Origin: Pyrinomonadaceae bacterium | GTDB lineage: Bacteria > Acidobacteriota > Blastocatellia > Pyrinomonadales > Pyrinomonadaceae | Direction: 5' to 3' | NCBI GenBank assembly: GCA_021228405.1 | Contig: JAJQRF010000005.1 | Location: forward strand, 297,565-361,564 | Length of the DNA stretch: 64,000 nucleotides | Shown here: piece after piece, positions 33,826 to 41,183 of the stretch | Numbering within the stretch: the first letter of the stretch is position 1 | Layout: each line of letters begins with the position of its first letter | Translations under genes and position numbers: made by a program | The notes under the pieces: generated by a model | Seen by the model: only the letters and a program-made list of their open reading frames with translations | The model's database searches: none | What the model was told of the DNA's origin: nothing

Positions 33826-33912
33826 CTATTTCAATTTTTCGCAAAACCGCAGATAGCCCATTGCCAGGATAAAAAAGCCGATAATTGCCAGAATATAAAT
33901 CAAGTCCATCAT
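33826..33912 (-). CDS. Tiny single-TM protein upstream of kdpF
   Basis: 28 residues (one membrane segment, MMDLIYILAIIGFFILAMGY, then a basic tail with a Cys), from tandem ATGs at 33912 and 33909. Similar MDxxYxxL...F small proteins sit before kdpF in many bacteria and are unnamed. Spacing of 13 nt to kdpF suggests translation from the same message. It may be an extra subunit of the pump, which is an inference. Confidence 0.75.
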   Translation of the reverse strand: MMDLIYILAIIGFFILAMGYLRFCEKLK

Positions 33913-33921
33913 TGTTTTTCG

Positions 33922-34617
33922 TTAAAAGTTGTAGCCGAGTTCAAAGAGAAAATAATGATTTCCCTTTTTTGCGTCGGCGTTTCCGATCGAGTATGAAAAA
34001 TAAGTCGTCACCTGCGGATGCGGTTTGTAGATCACGCCGGGCGTAAAATAGCCGTTGGCGTGTCTTCCCGTCAGCCAATCGGCGGCAAAGGTCAGTTTTG
34101 AATTGACCGTCTGCTCGATGCCGAACTGTCCGCCGCCGCGCACCGCTTTCGGCGCGAAAACATTCCTGCTTGCGACAAATCCGCCGGCTGTCAGGCGCGT
34201 ATTTTTGATCGTTTTACTGCCCGCAACATAAGAATAACTGCCGAATTTGTAGGCACGATTGCGAACCGGAATATAAAAATTCGTTCCGGCAATCAGTCCG
34301 ATCTTCGATTTTTCATTTTCGTAAAACTTCCATTTCACGGTCGGGACAAACGTGGTCGAATCCGCGCCGGGCTGAACGTTTCCGGTCACGTTTAAGCCGA
34401 TCTCGGTTTTTCCGCCGATGCCGACGACGACGCGCGGCGTAAAGCTCGAAAATTTTCTTAGAGATTCCTGTTCGTTCGTCTTAAATGCCGCGTCGAGTTC
34501 GACGTAAACCTTCCCTTTTTCCAAAACGTCCGTTGTCGGGACGTTAAAAATCGTCTGCTGTGCGCCGACATTTACGGCGAGCAGACCAAAGATAAAAATT
34601 AAAACTTCGTATTTCAT
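33922..34617 (-). CDS. Outer-membrane beta-barrel protein of the kdp operon
   Basis: 231 residues with a signal peptide (1-19, ending VGAQQ). The mature part alternates polar and hydrophobic strands (KVYVELDAAFK, TEIGLNVTGNV, FVPTVKWKFYENE, KIGLIAGTNFYIP, TFAADWLTGRHANGYFTPGVIY) and ends in a terminal FELGYNF, the aromatic signature of outer-membrane proteins. It may give K+ access through the outer membrane, inferred only from its operon position. Confidence 0.7.
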   Translation of the reverse strand: MKYEVLIFIFGLLAVNVGAQQTIFNVPTTDVLEKGKVYVELDAAFKTNEQESLRKFSSFTPRVVVGIGGKTEIGLNVTGNVQPGADSTTFVPTVKWKFYENEKSKIGLIAGTNFYIPVRNRAYKFGSYSYVAGSKTIKNTRLTAGGFVASRNVFAPKAVRGGGQFGIEQTVNSKLTFAADWLTGRHANGYFTPGVIYKPHPQVTTYFSYSIGNADAKKGNHYFLFELGYNF

Positions 34618-34932
34618 TTATTTATTGCCATTTTCGGATTTTTCCGCTTTTTTCAATTCTTCGATCCGGTCGAGCGAATACGCCGCCAGAAAGAACAGCG
34701 GAAAAGCGGAAAAGATAAAAATGCTCCCGATCTTCGAGTTCCAATGCCGAAATTCTTCGGCTTCAAAAACCGCGATGATCGTCAGGAGAAAACCGACCAA
34801 GCCGCATAAAAGTCCGCAAACGGCAAAGAAACAAACGGCAAACGTCAAACGCGTTTTTCGTTCGCGGTAAGATTTCGATCTGTTTTTCTGCGAGTTTGAA
34901 ACCGTGTTGAATGGCAAAGAGATTTCCTTCAT
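34618..34932 (-). CDS. Two-TM protein heading the kdp operon
   Basis: 104 residues. The ATG at 34930-34932 has AGGA 10 nt upstream; the ATG at 34941 has it too close. The N-terminus is basic (NSQKNRSKSYRERKTRL), followed by two membrane segments (FAVCFFAVCGLLCGLVGFLL and IFIFSAFPLFFLAAYSL) and a charged tail. Function unknown. Its stop codon directly precedes the barrel-protein start, so the two are tightly coupled. Confidence 0.6.
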   Translation of the reverse strand: MKEISLPFNTVSNSQKNRSKSYRERKTRLTFAVCFFAVCGLLCGLVGFLLTIIAVFEAEEFRHWNSKIGSIFIFSAFPLFFLAAYSLDRIEELKKAEKSENGNK

Positions 34933-34986
34933 TTTCTTCATTTCCTTTCGCGGGAATTTTTCCCGACAAATGAAGATTACGAAAGA

Positions 34987-35032
34987 ATCTATAAAAACGG
35001 GGTAAAAGGTTTATAAAGAGTTCATAAAGATT
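34987..35032 (-). promoter_or_regulatory. Candidate kdp promoter and KdpE operator
   Basis: On the minus strand the direct repeat TCTTTATGAA and CTCTTTATAA (spacing about 11 bp, 35032-35009) precedes TTTTAC and TATAGAT (34993-34987), a plausible -10. Direct repeats at 11-bp spacing suit OmpR/KdpE-type regulators, and kdpE is the next gene upstream. The T-rich/ACCCC context recalls known KdpE sites. Confidence 0.4.
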
Positions 35033-35052
35033 TCTGAAAAGCGGTTTATAAC

Positions 35053-35262
35053 TTTAATATCAAAAAAGACCGATTTAATATCAAAATTGATTAGCTTAAT
35101 GTCGATCGACAGTAGTTTAATACCAAAAAAGACCAATCTAATACCAAAATCGAGTAGCCTAATGTCTGAATTGAATAGTTTAATGTCAATCGAGCGTAGC
35201 TTAATGTCAATCGAGCGTAGTTTAATATCGAATTTTGATATTAGAAAGACAAAAAAGAATAG
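35053..35262 (-). repeat. Tandem array, exact 21-bp period, nine to ten units
   Basis: Units start at 35053, 35074, 35095, 35116, 35137, 35158, 35179, 35200 and 35221 (a tenth at 35242 is degenerate). The plus-strand consensus is YTTAATRTCRAWNNNGANTAG. The minus frame stays open and would encode a heptad SIDIKLR-type repeat in a 124-codon frame (35011-35385), but I do not think it is a gene. It lies between the kdpE terminator and the kdp promoter. Confidence 0.93.
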
Positions 35263-35298
35263 CCGACTATCCCGATTTGATAGCCGGCTATTCTTTTT
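35252..35298 (-). terminator. Strong palindromic terminator after kdpE
   Basis: AAAGAATAGCCG pairs with CGGCTATTCTTT, with inner ACTATC/GATAG pairing and T runs on both sides. It separates the kdpE transcript from the repeat array and kdp promoter. Confidence 0.85.
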
Positions 35299-35415
35299 AT
35301 GAGCAGAAAGGTCTTTACAAACAGCTTTCGTGTCTTTTCGCGTTTTCGCGGACAAACAAAAATCAGTAAAAATCCGCCGGATCAAATAGAAATGCGTTAT
35401 TTTTTTTTACAATTT

Positions 35416-36114
35416 TTAAGACGGGTTAAAGCGATAACCGACCCAGGGTTCGGTCACGATATATTTCGGCGCGGAAGGATTTTCTTCGATCTTTTTGCGA
35501 AGCTGTCCGAGAAAAACGCGGAGATATTCGGTTTGTTCGGTAAAATTTCCGCCCCAGATCGCCGCTAAAATGGCGCGGTGCGTGACGACCTTGCCGCGGT
35601 TTTGAAACAGAAAAACGAGCAGATCGAACTCCTTCGGCGTGAGGTGCATTTCTTCGCCGCGCACCGTGACTTTATGCGCCGCAAGCTCGATCTGAAAATC
35701 GCCGTCACTGAGAATCGCAGGAATTTCTTCTGCCTGATTCGACGAAGAACGGCGCAGAGTTGCGCGAACTCGCGCCAATAATTCTTCGATGCCGAAGGGC
35801 TTTGTGATGTAATCGTCCGCGCCCGCGTCGAGGGCTTCGACCTTTGTTTTTTCCTCGCCTTTGACCGATAGAACGATGATCGGAATATTCGAGAGTTTAC
35901 GGATTTCGCGGCAGAGTTCGATGCCGTTCATTTCGGGCATTTGCAAATCGGTAATTATCAGTTCGGGTTTCCAATCGTGAAAAGTGTCGAGCGCGGAAAC
36001 TCCGTCCGCCGCCGTGCGGATTTCGTATCGATGCGCGCGTAAACTCGTCCGCAACACCCGTGTGATCTGCGCTTCGTCGTCAACCACCAAAATTTTATTC
36101 GCCGTTTCGCTCAT
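35416..36114 (-). CDS. kdpE: KdpE-type response regulator
   Basis: 232 residues from the ATG at 36112-36114, which overlaps the kinase stop (ATGA). The receiver domain has acidic D12/D13, the phospho-acceptor D56 (LIITDLQMP) and a lysine in LSVKGEE. The OmpR-type winged helix (LTPKEFDLLVFLFQNRGKVVTH to YRFNPS) follows. Expected to activate the kdp operon that starts about 480 nt downstream on the same strand. Confidence 0.93.
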   Translation of the reverse strand: MSETANKILVVDDEAQITRVLRTSLRAHRYEIRTAADGVSALDTFHDWKPELIITDLQMPEMNGIELCREIRKLSNIPIIVLSVKGEEKTKVEALDAGADDYITKPFGIEELLARVRATLRRSSSNQAEEIPAILSDGDFQIELAAHKVTVRGEEMHLTPKEFDLLVFLFQNRGKVVTHRAILAAIWGGNFTEQTEYLRVFLGQLRKKIEENPSAPKYIVTEPWVGYRFNPS

Positions 36115-37253
36115 AATTCTTTTTCGATCGGAACCGTGAAAATTATCTTCGCGCCTTTTTCGTTTTCGCCCGTGTCGATCCAAATTTTCCCGCCGTGAGA
36201 TTCGATGATACCGTGCGCGATCGCCAAACCCAAACCGAGTCCGCCGACGGGATTTACTTCATCGCGGAAAAATTTCTCGAATACTTTTTCACGAATCTCG
36301 GGCGAAATTCCGCCGCCTTCATCATTGACGGAAATTTGCACCTGTTCGCCCGTCACAACGGCTTTGACCGTGATCTGCGAATTTTCAGGCGAATATTTCG
36401 AGGCATTGTCGAGCAGGGTGTAAACGACTTCCGCGAGAGCCTTTGCGTCAACGCTGACGAGCGGCAAATCCTTTTCGAGTTCGACACGGATGCGGTGATT
36501 TTTCAGCAGATTTTCCGCCCGTTTGAGCGCGGTCGAGATGATTTCCTCGATACTTGAAAACGTTTGACGCAGACGCATCGAACCGGCTTCGACCCGCGCC
36601 AGTTCGACCATTCCTTCGATGAAATTGTTCAGACGGTCGGTTTCTTCGTCGATTATTTCGAGAAATTCCAAACGGCTTTCCGTATCGAGTTCGATCGTCC
36701 GATGCCCGCCTTCGCTGTCTAAAAGCGTCGTGACGGACGCTTTGATCGAGGTCAAAGGCGTTCGCAGATCGTGCGTGACGGCATCGAGCAAAGAAGATTT
36801 CAGCTTTTCGCTCTGCTTCAAGGCTTCGGCGCGGCTCGCTTTTTCAAACGCGTCTTGAAGTTCGTTGTAAAGCCTTTCGATCTCGATCTTTTGCTTTTCC
36901 GCTTCCAGAGCGCGCCGCCGCGCATAAGCCGAAAGTTCACCCGCAATGATCGCCGTCACCGTAAACGCGCCCCACGCAACGAGGTTTTGCGGGTCGGAAA
37001 TAGTCCACGTGCGAACCGGCGGAAGAAAGAAAAAATTAAAACAAAGCATCGCCGCAAGCGACGCAAGCAGTGCCGGATTTCTGCCGAGAAACGTCGCCGA
37101 GATCAAAATCCAGAGCAGAAACGCGAGCGCAACCGTCGTCGAATTGATGCGCGTCTGAAAATTTTCAAACATAAACGCCGAAACGAATATTCCGCTGACG
37201 GCGAAACCGTAGCGGAATATTTTTGTTTTGATGATCTTTGAAATTTTTTCCAT
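36111..37253 (-). CDS. KdpD C-terminal module (DUF4118 histidine kinase)
   Basis: 380 residues from the ATG at 37251-37253. The DUF4118 four-helix membrane region (about 15-100, with FLGRNPALLASLAAMLCFNFFFLPPVRTW) is followed by a dimerisation helix, the H box DAVTHDLRTPLTSIK, the N box LDNASKYSP, the DEGGGISPEIREKVFEKFF and GLGLGLAIAHGIIESHGG segments. There is no KdpD/USP sensor; that is the separate protein at 27963-29141. The start overlaps the stop of the zinc-ribbon gene (TAATG). Confidence 0.9.
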   Translation of the reverse strand: MEKISKIIKTKIFRYGFAVSGIFVSAFMFENFQTRINSTTVALAFLLWILISATFLGRNPALLASLAAMLCFNFFFLPPVRTWTISDPQNLVAWGAFTVTAIIAGELSAYARRRALEAEKQKIEIERLYNELQDAFEKASRAEALKQSEKLKSSLLDAVTHDLRTPLTSIKASVTTLLDSEGGHRTIELDTESRLEFLEIIDEETDRLNNFIEGMVELARVEAGSMRLRQTFSSIEEIISTALKRAENLLKNHRIRVELEKDLPLVSVDAKALAEVVYTLLDNASKYSPENSQITVKAVVTGEQVQISVNDEGGGISPEIREKVFEKFFRDEVNPVGGLGLGLAIAHGIIESHGGKIWIDTGENEKGAKIIFTVPIEKEL

Positions 37254-37459
37254 TAATTTTGCGGAAAAAACCAGTAAATGTAACCGCATTTACCGCAAAT
37301 CACGCAAGTTGCCGAAGGATTTGCCCAATCGAACCCGAAAAACGTCGCGGCAGCAGTATTCAGTTGCGCTTCGCGTTTCCAAAATTCATTGTGACCGCAA
37401 ATCTGACATCTCAATTCTTTGCCTAAAATCTCAACGGTTTCGGTCGGTTCGCTCATCAT
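37253..37459 (-). CDS. Small zinc-ribbon protein
   Basis: 68 residues. LRCQICGHNEFWKREAQLNT and ATCVICGKCGYIYWFF give two Cys-x2-Cys knuckles, a zinc ribbon like those of nucleic-acid-binding or DUF-type small proteins. It sits between glyQS (1-nt gap) and the kinase (overlap), so it is probably translationally coupled to both. Function unknown. Confidence 0.7.
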   Translation of the reverse strand: MMSEPTETVEILGKELRCQICGHNEFWKREAQLNTAAATFFGFDWANPSATCVICGKCGYIYWFFPQN

Positions 37460-37460
37460 T

Positions 37461-38861
37461 TTATTCCTCTAAACGTTTGCGTAAATATTCTTTCAATTCC
37501 GCAACCGGAACGCGTTCTTGTTCCCAAGTGTCGCGGTCGCGCACCGTAACGGCGTTGTCTTCCAAAGATTCGTGGTCAACCGTTACGCAGAAAGGCGTTC
37601 CGATCTCGTCTTGGCGCGCATAAAGTTTGCCGATGCCGCCCGTGTCGTCGTAAACGGTGCGCATCGCAGGAAGCAATTCCTTTTTGAGTTGCTTCGCCAT
37701 CGCCACGATTTCGGGTTTGTTTTTTGCAAGCGGCAAAACCGCGACTTTGATCGGCGCGAGGTCTTTTTTGAGTTTCAAAATCACGCGGACTTCGCCTTTG
37801 TCGTTCGTTCTTTCCGAATAAGCTTCCATCAAAACGGCTAAGAGCGTGCGGTTTACGCCTGCCGAAGGTTCGATGCAATACGGGTAAAAACGTTCGTTTG
37901 CGGTCGGGTCGAAATACGAAAGGTCTTCGGTCGAATCGGGATTCAAACGTTTTCCTTCCGCATCTTCGGGTTTCTTTGAATGTGTCTTTAAATCGTAATC
38001 CGTGCGGTTTGCAAGTCCCATTAATTCGTCAAACTGCGCGTTTTCGTCTTCGCGTTCGGGGAAAAAGCGATACAAAATATCAACCGTTCTGTCCGAATAA
38101 TGCGAAAGTTCTTCTTTCGATTGCTCGTAAAGTTTGATGTTTTCCGCCGAAATCCCCAGACTTGCGAACCATTCCTGAAAACCGTCGATAAATTCCTGAT
38201 GAACCTTCGGCGCGTCTTCGGGGCGGCAGAAATATTCGAGTTCCATCTGCTCGAATTCGCGGGTGCGGAAAATAAAGTTTCCGGGCGTGACTTCGTTGCG
38301 AAACGCTTTCCCGATCTGCGCGATGCCGAACGGCAATTTGCGGCGCGAAGTGTCGAGCACATTTTTGAAATTGATAAAGATTCCCTGCGCCGTTTCGGGA
38401 CGCAGATAAGCCGTCGCCAGATAATCGTCATCGGCAGAGGTCGCGCCGACGGTCGTTTTGAACATTAAATTAAATTGTTTCGCTTCGGTCAGATCGCATT
38501 CCTTTCCGCTTCCGGCACAGGAATTTGCGTCTTTCGGGCAAGTCACGTCTTTGAGTTTGTCTTCGCGAAATCTGCCCTTGCAGGTGCGGCAATCAACGAG
38601 CGGATCGCTGAAGGTCGTTTCGTGTCCCGAATATTTCCAAACCAGACGGTTCTGAATGATCGAAGAATCCAGTCCTTCGATGTCGTCGCGTTCGTGGACG
38701 AGCCAACGCCACCACGATTGTTTGATGTTATTTGCCAATTCGACCCCGAGCGAGCCGTAATCCCAACTGCTTCCCAAGCCGCCGTAAAGGTCCGAAGCGG
38801 GAAAAACAAAGCCTCTGCGCTTTGCTAAACTAACGATTGTTTCAATATTCGGTGCTGACAT
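37461..38861 (-). CDS. glyQS: Glycyl-tRNA synthetase (homodimeric type)
   Basis: 466 residues from the ATG at 38859-38861 (MSAPNIETIVSLAKRRGFVF). This is the single-chain eukaryote/archaea-type enzyme, not the alpha2-beta2 type. It has the LYGGLGSSWDYGSLGVELANN opening, class II motif 2 (FRNEVTPGNFIFRTREFEQMELEYF), motif 3 (EPSAGVNRTLLAVLMEAY) and the anticodon-binding domain (LAPIKVAVLPLAKNKPE). It charges tRNA-Gly in the cytoplasm. It begins an apparent operon with the zinc-ribbon protein, the Kdp kinase and kdpE. Confidence 0.95.
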   Translation of the reverse strand: MSAPNIETIVSLAKRRGFVFPASDLYGGLGSSWDYGSLGVELANNIKQSWWRWLVHERDDIEGLDSSIIQNRLVWKYSGHETTFSDPLVDCRTCKGRFREDKLKDVTCPKDANSCAGSGKECDLTEAKQFNLMFKTTVGATSADDDYLATAYLRPETAQGIFINFKNVLDTSRRKLPFGIAQIGKAFRNEVTPGNFIFRTREFEQMELEYFCRPEDAPKVHQEFIDGFQEWFASLGISAENIKLYEQSKEELSHYSDRTVDILYRFFPEREDENAQFDELMGLANRTDYDLKTHSKKPEDAEGKRLNPDSTEDLSYFDPTANERFYPYCIEPSAGVNRTLLAVLMEAYSERTNDKGEVRVILKLKKDLAPIKVAVLPLAKNKPEIVAMAKQLKKELLPAMRTVYDDTGGIGKLYARQDEIGTPFCVTVDHESLEDNAVTVRDRDTWEQERVPVAELKEYLRKRLEE

Positions 38862-38871
38862 AATTCGATTT

Positions 38872-38967
38872 TGGATTGCGGATTTATTAAAACCAATCTC
38901 TTCCAATACTTTAAATAATTTTCAAAAGGTAAATTTTACAACGAACAACGAACCACTAACAAAGAAC
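38872..38967. repeat. Single-arm word repeats upstream of glyQS
   Basis: GATTTTGGATTGCGGATTT (38868-38886) and CAACGAACAACGAACCACTAAC (38940-38961) are isolated arms of two word families seen as hairpins elsewhere. No partner arm was found here. Confidence 0.6.
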
Positions 38968-38972
38968 AAAAT

Positions 38973-39006
38973 AAAAAAGAAGAGGAAACTTTCATCTCCT
39001 CTTCTC
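38973..39006 (-). terminator. Hairpin terminator after the PEGA gene
   Basis: On the minus strand AGAAGAGGA and TCCTCTTCT form a stem followed by TTTTTTATTTT. Confidence 0.8.
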
Positions 39007-39030
39007 CTTATTCTGTTTTCCGCTTCCGCT

Positions 39031-39987
39031 TTACTCTTGCGGCACAGGCGTTGCCGCGCCCGGCGGGACAAGCCAGATGTCATACGAAGTTTTCAGCCGA
39101 TTGCCGCCGCGCACGATGGAGATTCGCCGCGGATCGACTCCGCGCACATTGACGAGATAATCCAAAGTTCGTTTAGAAAGTTTGTCGTATGTGTTGCGCG
39201 TCGTGCTGAGTTTGTCGGTTCCCTGATAAAGAATCATATAAAGCTGTGCGTCAGGATTGCTTTGCAGGGAGATCGAGCAGTTGTCGAAACGGGCTTTGTC
39301 GTCGTCGAATGAAACCGAATCGAACGAATCGCATCTGAACGCTTCGGGAGTTTTCGGTTTTTCAACTTCGGTCGGAACGGAAATTTTCTGGCGGCATTTT
39401 GCGTCGTAAACATCGTCGTAAACGTCGAGTTCGGCACGCACCGTTTGTCCGCCTAAGCCGGTCGTATCGACGGTAATCGCCGGTGTTCCGAGTCCGCTCG
39501 TGACCTTTGCCGTGTCGGGCGTGACACGCCAGACATAATTCAGCGGAGTTGCCGAACCCGAAACCGCATTAAACGCGGCAAAGGTAATCAGATCGCCTTC
39601 CAAAACCTTTTCGGGACCGTCAAGCCGGATGTCATACGGGCAAGCGCGGTTGGTCGTGGTTTCGACAATTTTCAGACAGATACAGTTTTTCGCATCTTTT
39701 CTTATTTCGATCTCTTTTCGGAAAACTTGTCCGTTCGGACCTTCGATCTCAAGGGTATGAAGTCCCGGAGCGAGAAAAAATTCCGCGCCTGTCGTGGTTC
39801 CCGTCATTCCGATGACCTGCCCGTCAACCTTGACGGGATAAGAAGTCGGCGTAGTTTTTACGGAAAGAATTCCCGTGTTTTTCGGTCTTTTTACTTTTTC
39901 GTCAAGCGGATTTGCAAACGCCGTCGCAATTCCCAAGGTCAGCATCAGCCCGATCACAAATAAAAAATTGTATCTGATATTTCGCAT
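39031..39987 (-). CDS. Secreted PEGA-domain protein
   Basis: 318 residues with a signal peptide (about 1-25, ending AFANP). A PEGA-like segment (GILSVKTTPTSYPVKVDGQVIG to LAPGLHTLEIEG, about 40-85) is followed by a PKD/Ig-like region (RLDGPEKVLEGDLITFAAFNAVSG). The C-terminal third (LYMILYQGTDKLSTTRNTYDKLSKRTLDYLVNVRGVDPRRISIVRGG) resembles an OmpA-like peptidoglycan-binding fold. Cysteines at the domain joints may form disulphides. It probably acts in the periplasm or at the outer membrane. Its 5' leader contains a 9-bp hairpin. Confidence 0.65.
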   Translation of the reverse strand: MRNIRYNFLFVIGLMLTLGIATAFANPLDEKVKRPKNTGILSVKTTPTSYPVKVDGQVIGMTGTTTGAEFFLAPGLHTLEIEGPNGQVFRKEIEIRKDAKNCICLKIVETTTNRACPYDIRLDGPEKVLEGDLITFAAFNAVSGSATPLNYVWRVTPDTAKVTSGLGTPAITVDTTGLGGQTVRAELDVYDDVYDAKCRQKISVPTEVEKPKTPEAFRCDSFDSVSFDDDKARFDNCSISLQSNPDAQLYMILYQGTDKLSTTRNTYDKLSKRTLDYLVNVRGVDPRRISIVRGGNRLKTSYDIWLVPPGAATPVPQE

Positions 39988-40006
39988 TTTTTTATCCTCT
40001 GCAAAT

Positions 40007-40040
40007 CGGCAAAAGTTTCAAGGTTTTCACTCTTTTGCCG
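40007..40040 (-). repeat. Leader hairpin of the PEGA gene
   Basis: CGGCAAAAG and CTTTTGCCG form a 9-bp stem with a 16-nt loop about 20 nt upstream of the start codon. Confidence 0.7.
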
Positions 40041-40062
40041 CAATGAATCTTTTTTCAATAGC

Positions 40063-40102
40063 TGAATGAAAGCGTTTATTTCCGATAAAACGCTTTCATT
40101 CA
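40063..40102 (-). terminator. Palindrome after the PEP-CTERM gene
   Basis: TGAATGAAAGCGTTT and AAACGCTTTCATTCA form a perfect 15-bp stem around ATTTCCGATA. The T tail is weak, but the position after the stop suits a terminator. Confidence 0.7.
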
Positions 40103-40112
40103 TAAATCTCGA

Positions 40113-40724
40113 TTATTCTTCGTTTTCCGGTTTTTCCTTTTTGCCGAACTTTTTGCGCGCGGCGATTCCGATTCCGGCAAGTCCCGTTCCGAAAAGCAGG
40201 ATCGTGACAGGTTCGGGAACCGGTTCCGGCGGTGTCGGGGTCGGCGTGATCGGCGGGGTCGGCGTAACCGTCGGGGTCGGCGTGACGGTCGGAGTCGGCG
40301 TTTGCGTGATGGGAAGAGTCGGCGTTGGGGTCGGGTCTTCATCGCTCTTCTTCACGAGAAAAACGAGCGGAACGGCTGCCAAACCGAGCAATGTCCATTT
40401 CGGGAAACCGCCTTTCGTCACAATGGCTTCCTGAACGCAATCGCAAACATCGTCTTCGACGATTTCGACTTTCGTTTCCGTAATAACGCGGTCGTCCTGC
40501 GTTTTCGGCGTATCGTCATCATCACCGCCCGAAACGACAACCGGATCGTCGGCTAAACGCAAACTCGAAAAACTTCCCGTGTTGGCTTTGCCGGGCTTGG
40601 CGTTGATGACCTGCACCACCTGATTAAACTGAACCGGCGCGGCATCAACCGATGAAACGAATGCCATCCAAACGGATGCCAGGCAAACGGCTGAAAGAAA
40701 ATATCTAAGATTCGTATTTCTCAT
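40113..40724 (-). CDS. PEP-CTERM sorting-domain protein
   Basis: 203 residues with a signal peptide (1-28). A hydrophobic segment occurs in mid-chain (GGFPKWTLLGLAAVPLVFLVKK, about 103-124), followed by a PTPTVTP linker (about 130-170), then the PEP-CTERM tail VPEPVTILLFGTGLAGIGIA with basic residues after it. Such tails are recognised by EpsH/exosortase in exopolysaccharide-producing Gram-negative bacteria. The mid-chain hydrophobic segment is unusual for the class. No exosortase gene lies in this window. Ribosome-binding site AAAGGA. Confidence 0.8.
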   Translation of the reverse strand: MRNTNLRYFLSAVCLASVWMAFVSSVDAAPVQFNQVVQVINAKPGKANTGSFSSLRLADDPVVVSGGDDDDTPKTQDDRVITETKVEIVEDDVCDCVQEAIVTKGGFPKWTLLGLAAVPLVFLVKKSDEDPTPTPTLPITQTPTPTVTPTPTVTPTPPITPTPTPPEPVPEPVTILLFGTGLAGIGIAARKKFGKKEKPENEE

Positions 40725-41183
40725 TTTGTTATCCTTTCAAACTTCATTTCGTGTAAGAGAAACAAAGTCCGGCAAGTTCTGGAACTTGTCTTTAATTATT
40801 CTAGTTGGGGCTAACTTCGCCAATATACCAAAAAACCATCGAAATTGCACGCAAAATCGGTATAATCTTGTTTTTTTAAAAGCCCTGTCTGAAATAAAGT
40901 CTGTTAATTCAACTGTGAATAAGTATGAATGCAGAAACTTTTCCAGAAAAACTTCATTTTTTTTCAAAAAATTTATTCGTCCGACAAAATAAAGGGAAAA
41001 TCGCTCATTTTTTCCAGAAAATAACCGATCTCATCAGTTAAAAAATTTCAAATTATAAATCGAAGCATTGTTTTCAATTTCAACGAAAAGAGCGAATAAA
41101 ACCGTTAAGTTTTATTCGCTCTTTCGAGATCAAACTGAAAATTAGCAAATCTGCTGATTTTCAGATATTTTCGGATAAAAAAG
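40725..41183. other. 459-nt spacer
   Basis: Between the PEP-CTERM start and the pnp stop. It contains the pnp terminator (41084-41126) and an A/T-rich stretch (about 40840-41040) with no gene that I can support. The PEP-CTERM promoter must lie near 40740-40830, but no clear -35/-10 pair stands out. Confidence 0.5.
41084..41126 (-). terminator. pnp terminator
   Basis: CGAAAGAGCGAATAAAA pairs with TTTTATTCGCTCTTT on the minus strand, a 15-bp stem with a short loop. Confidence 0.85.

Noticed and set aside
35011..35385. Open minus-strand frame with SIDIKLR heptad repeats
   Set aside because: It follows from the exact 21-bp period. It has no ribosome-binding site, spans a strong terminator and has no family likeness. 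I treat it as a repeat array, not a gene.
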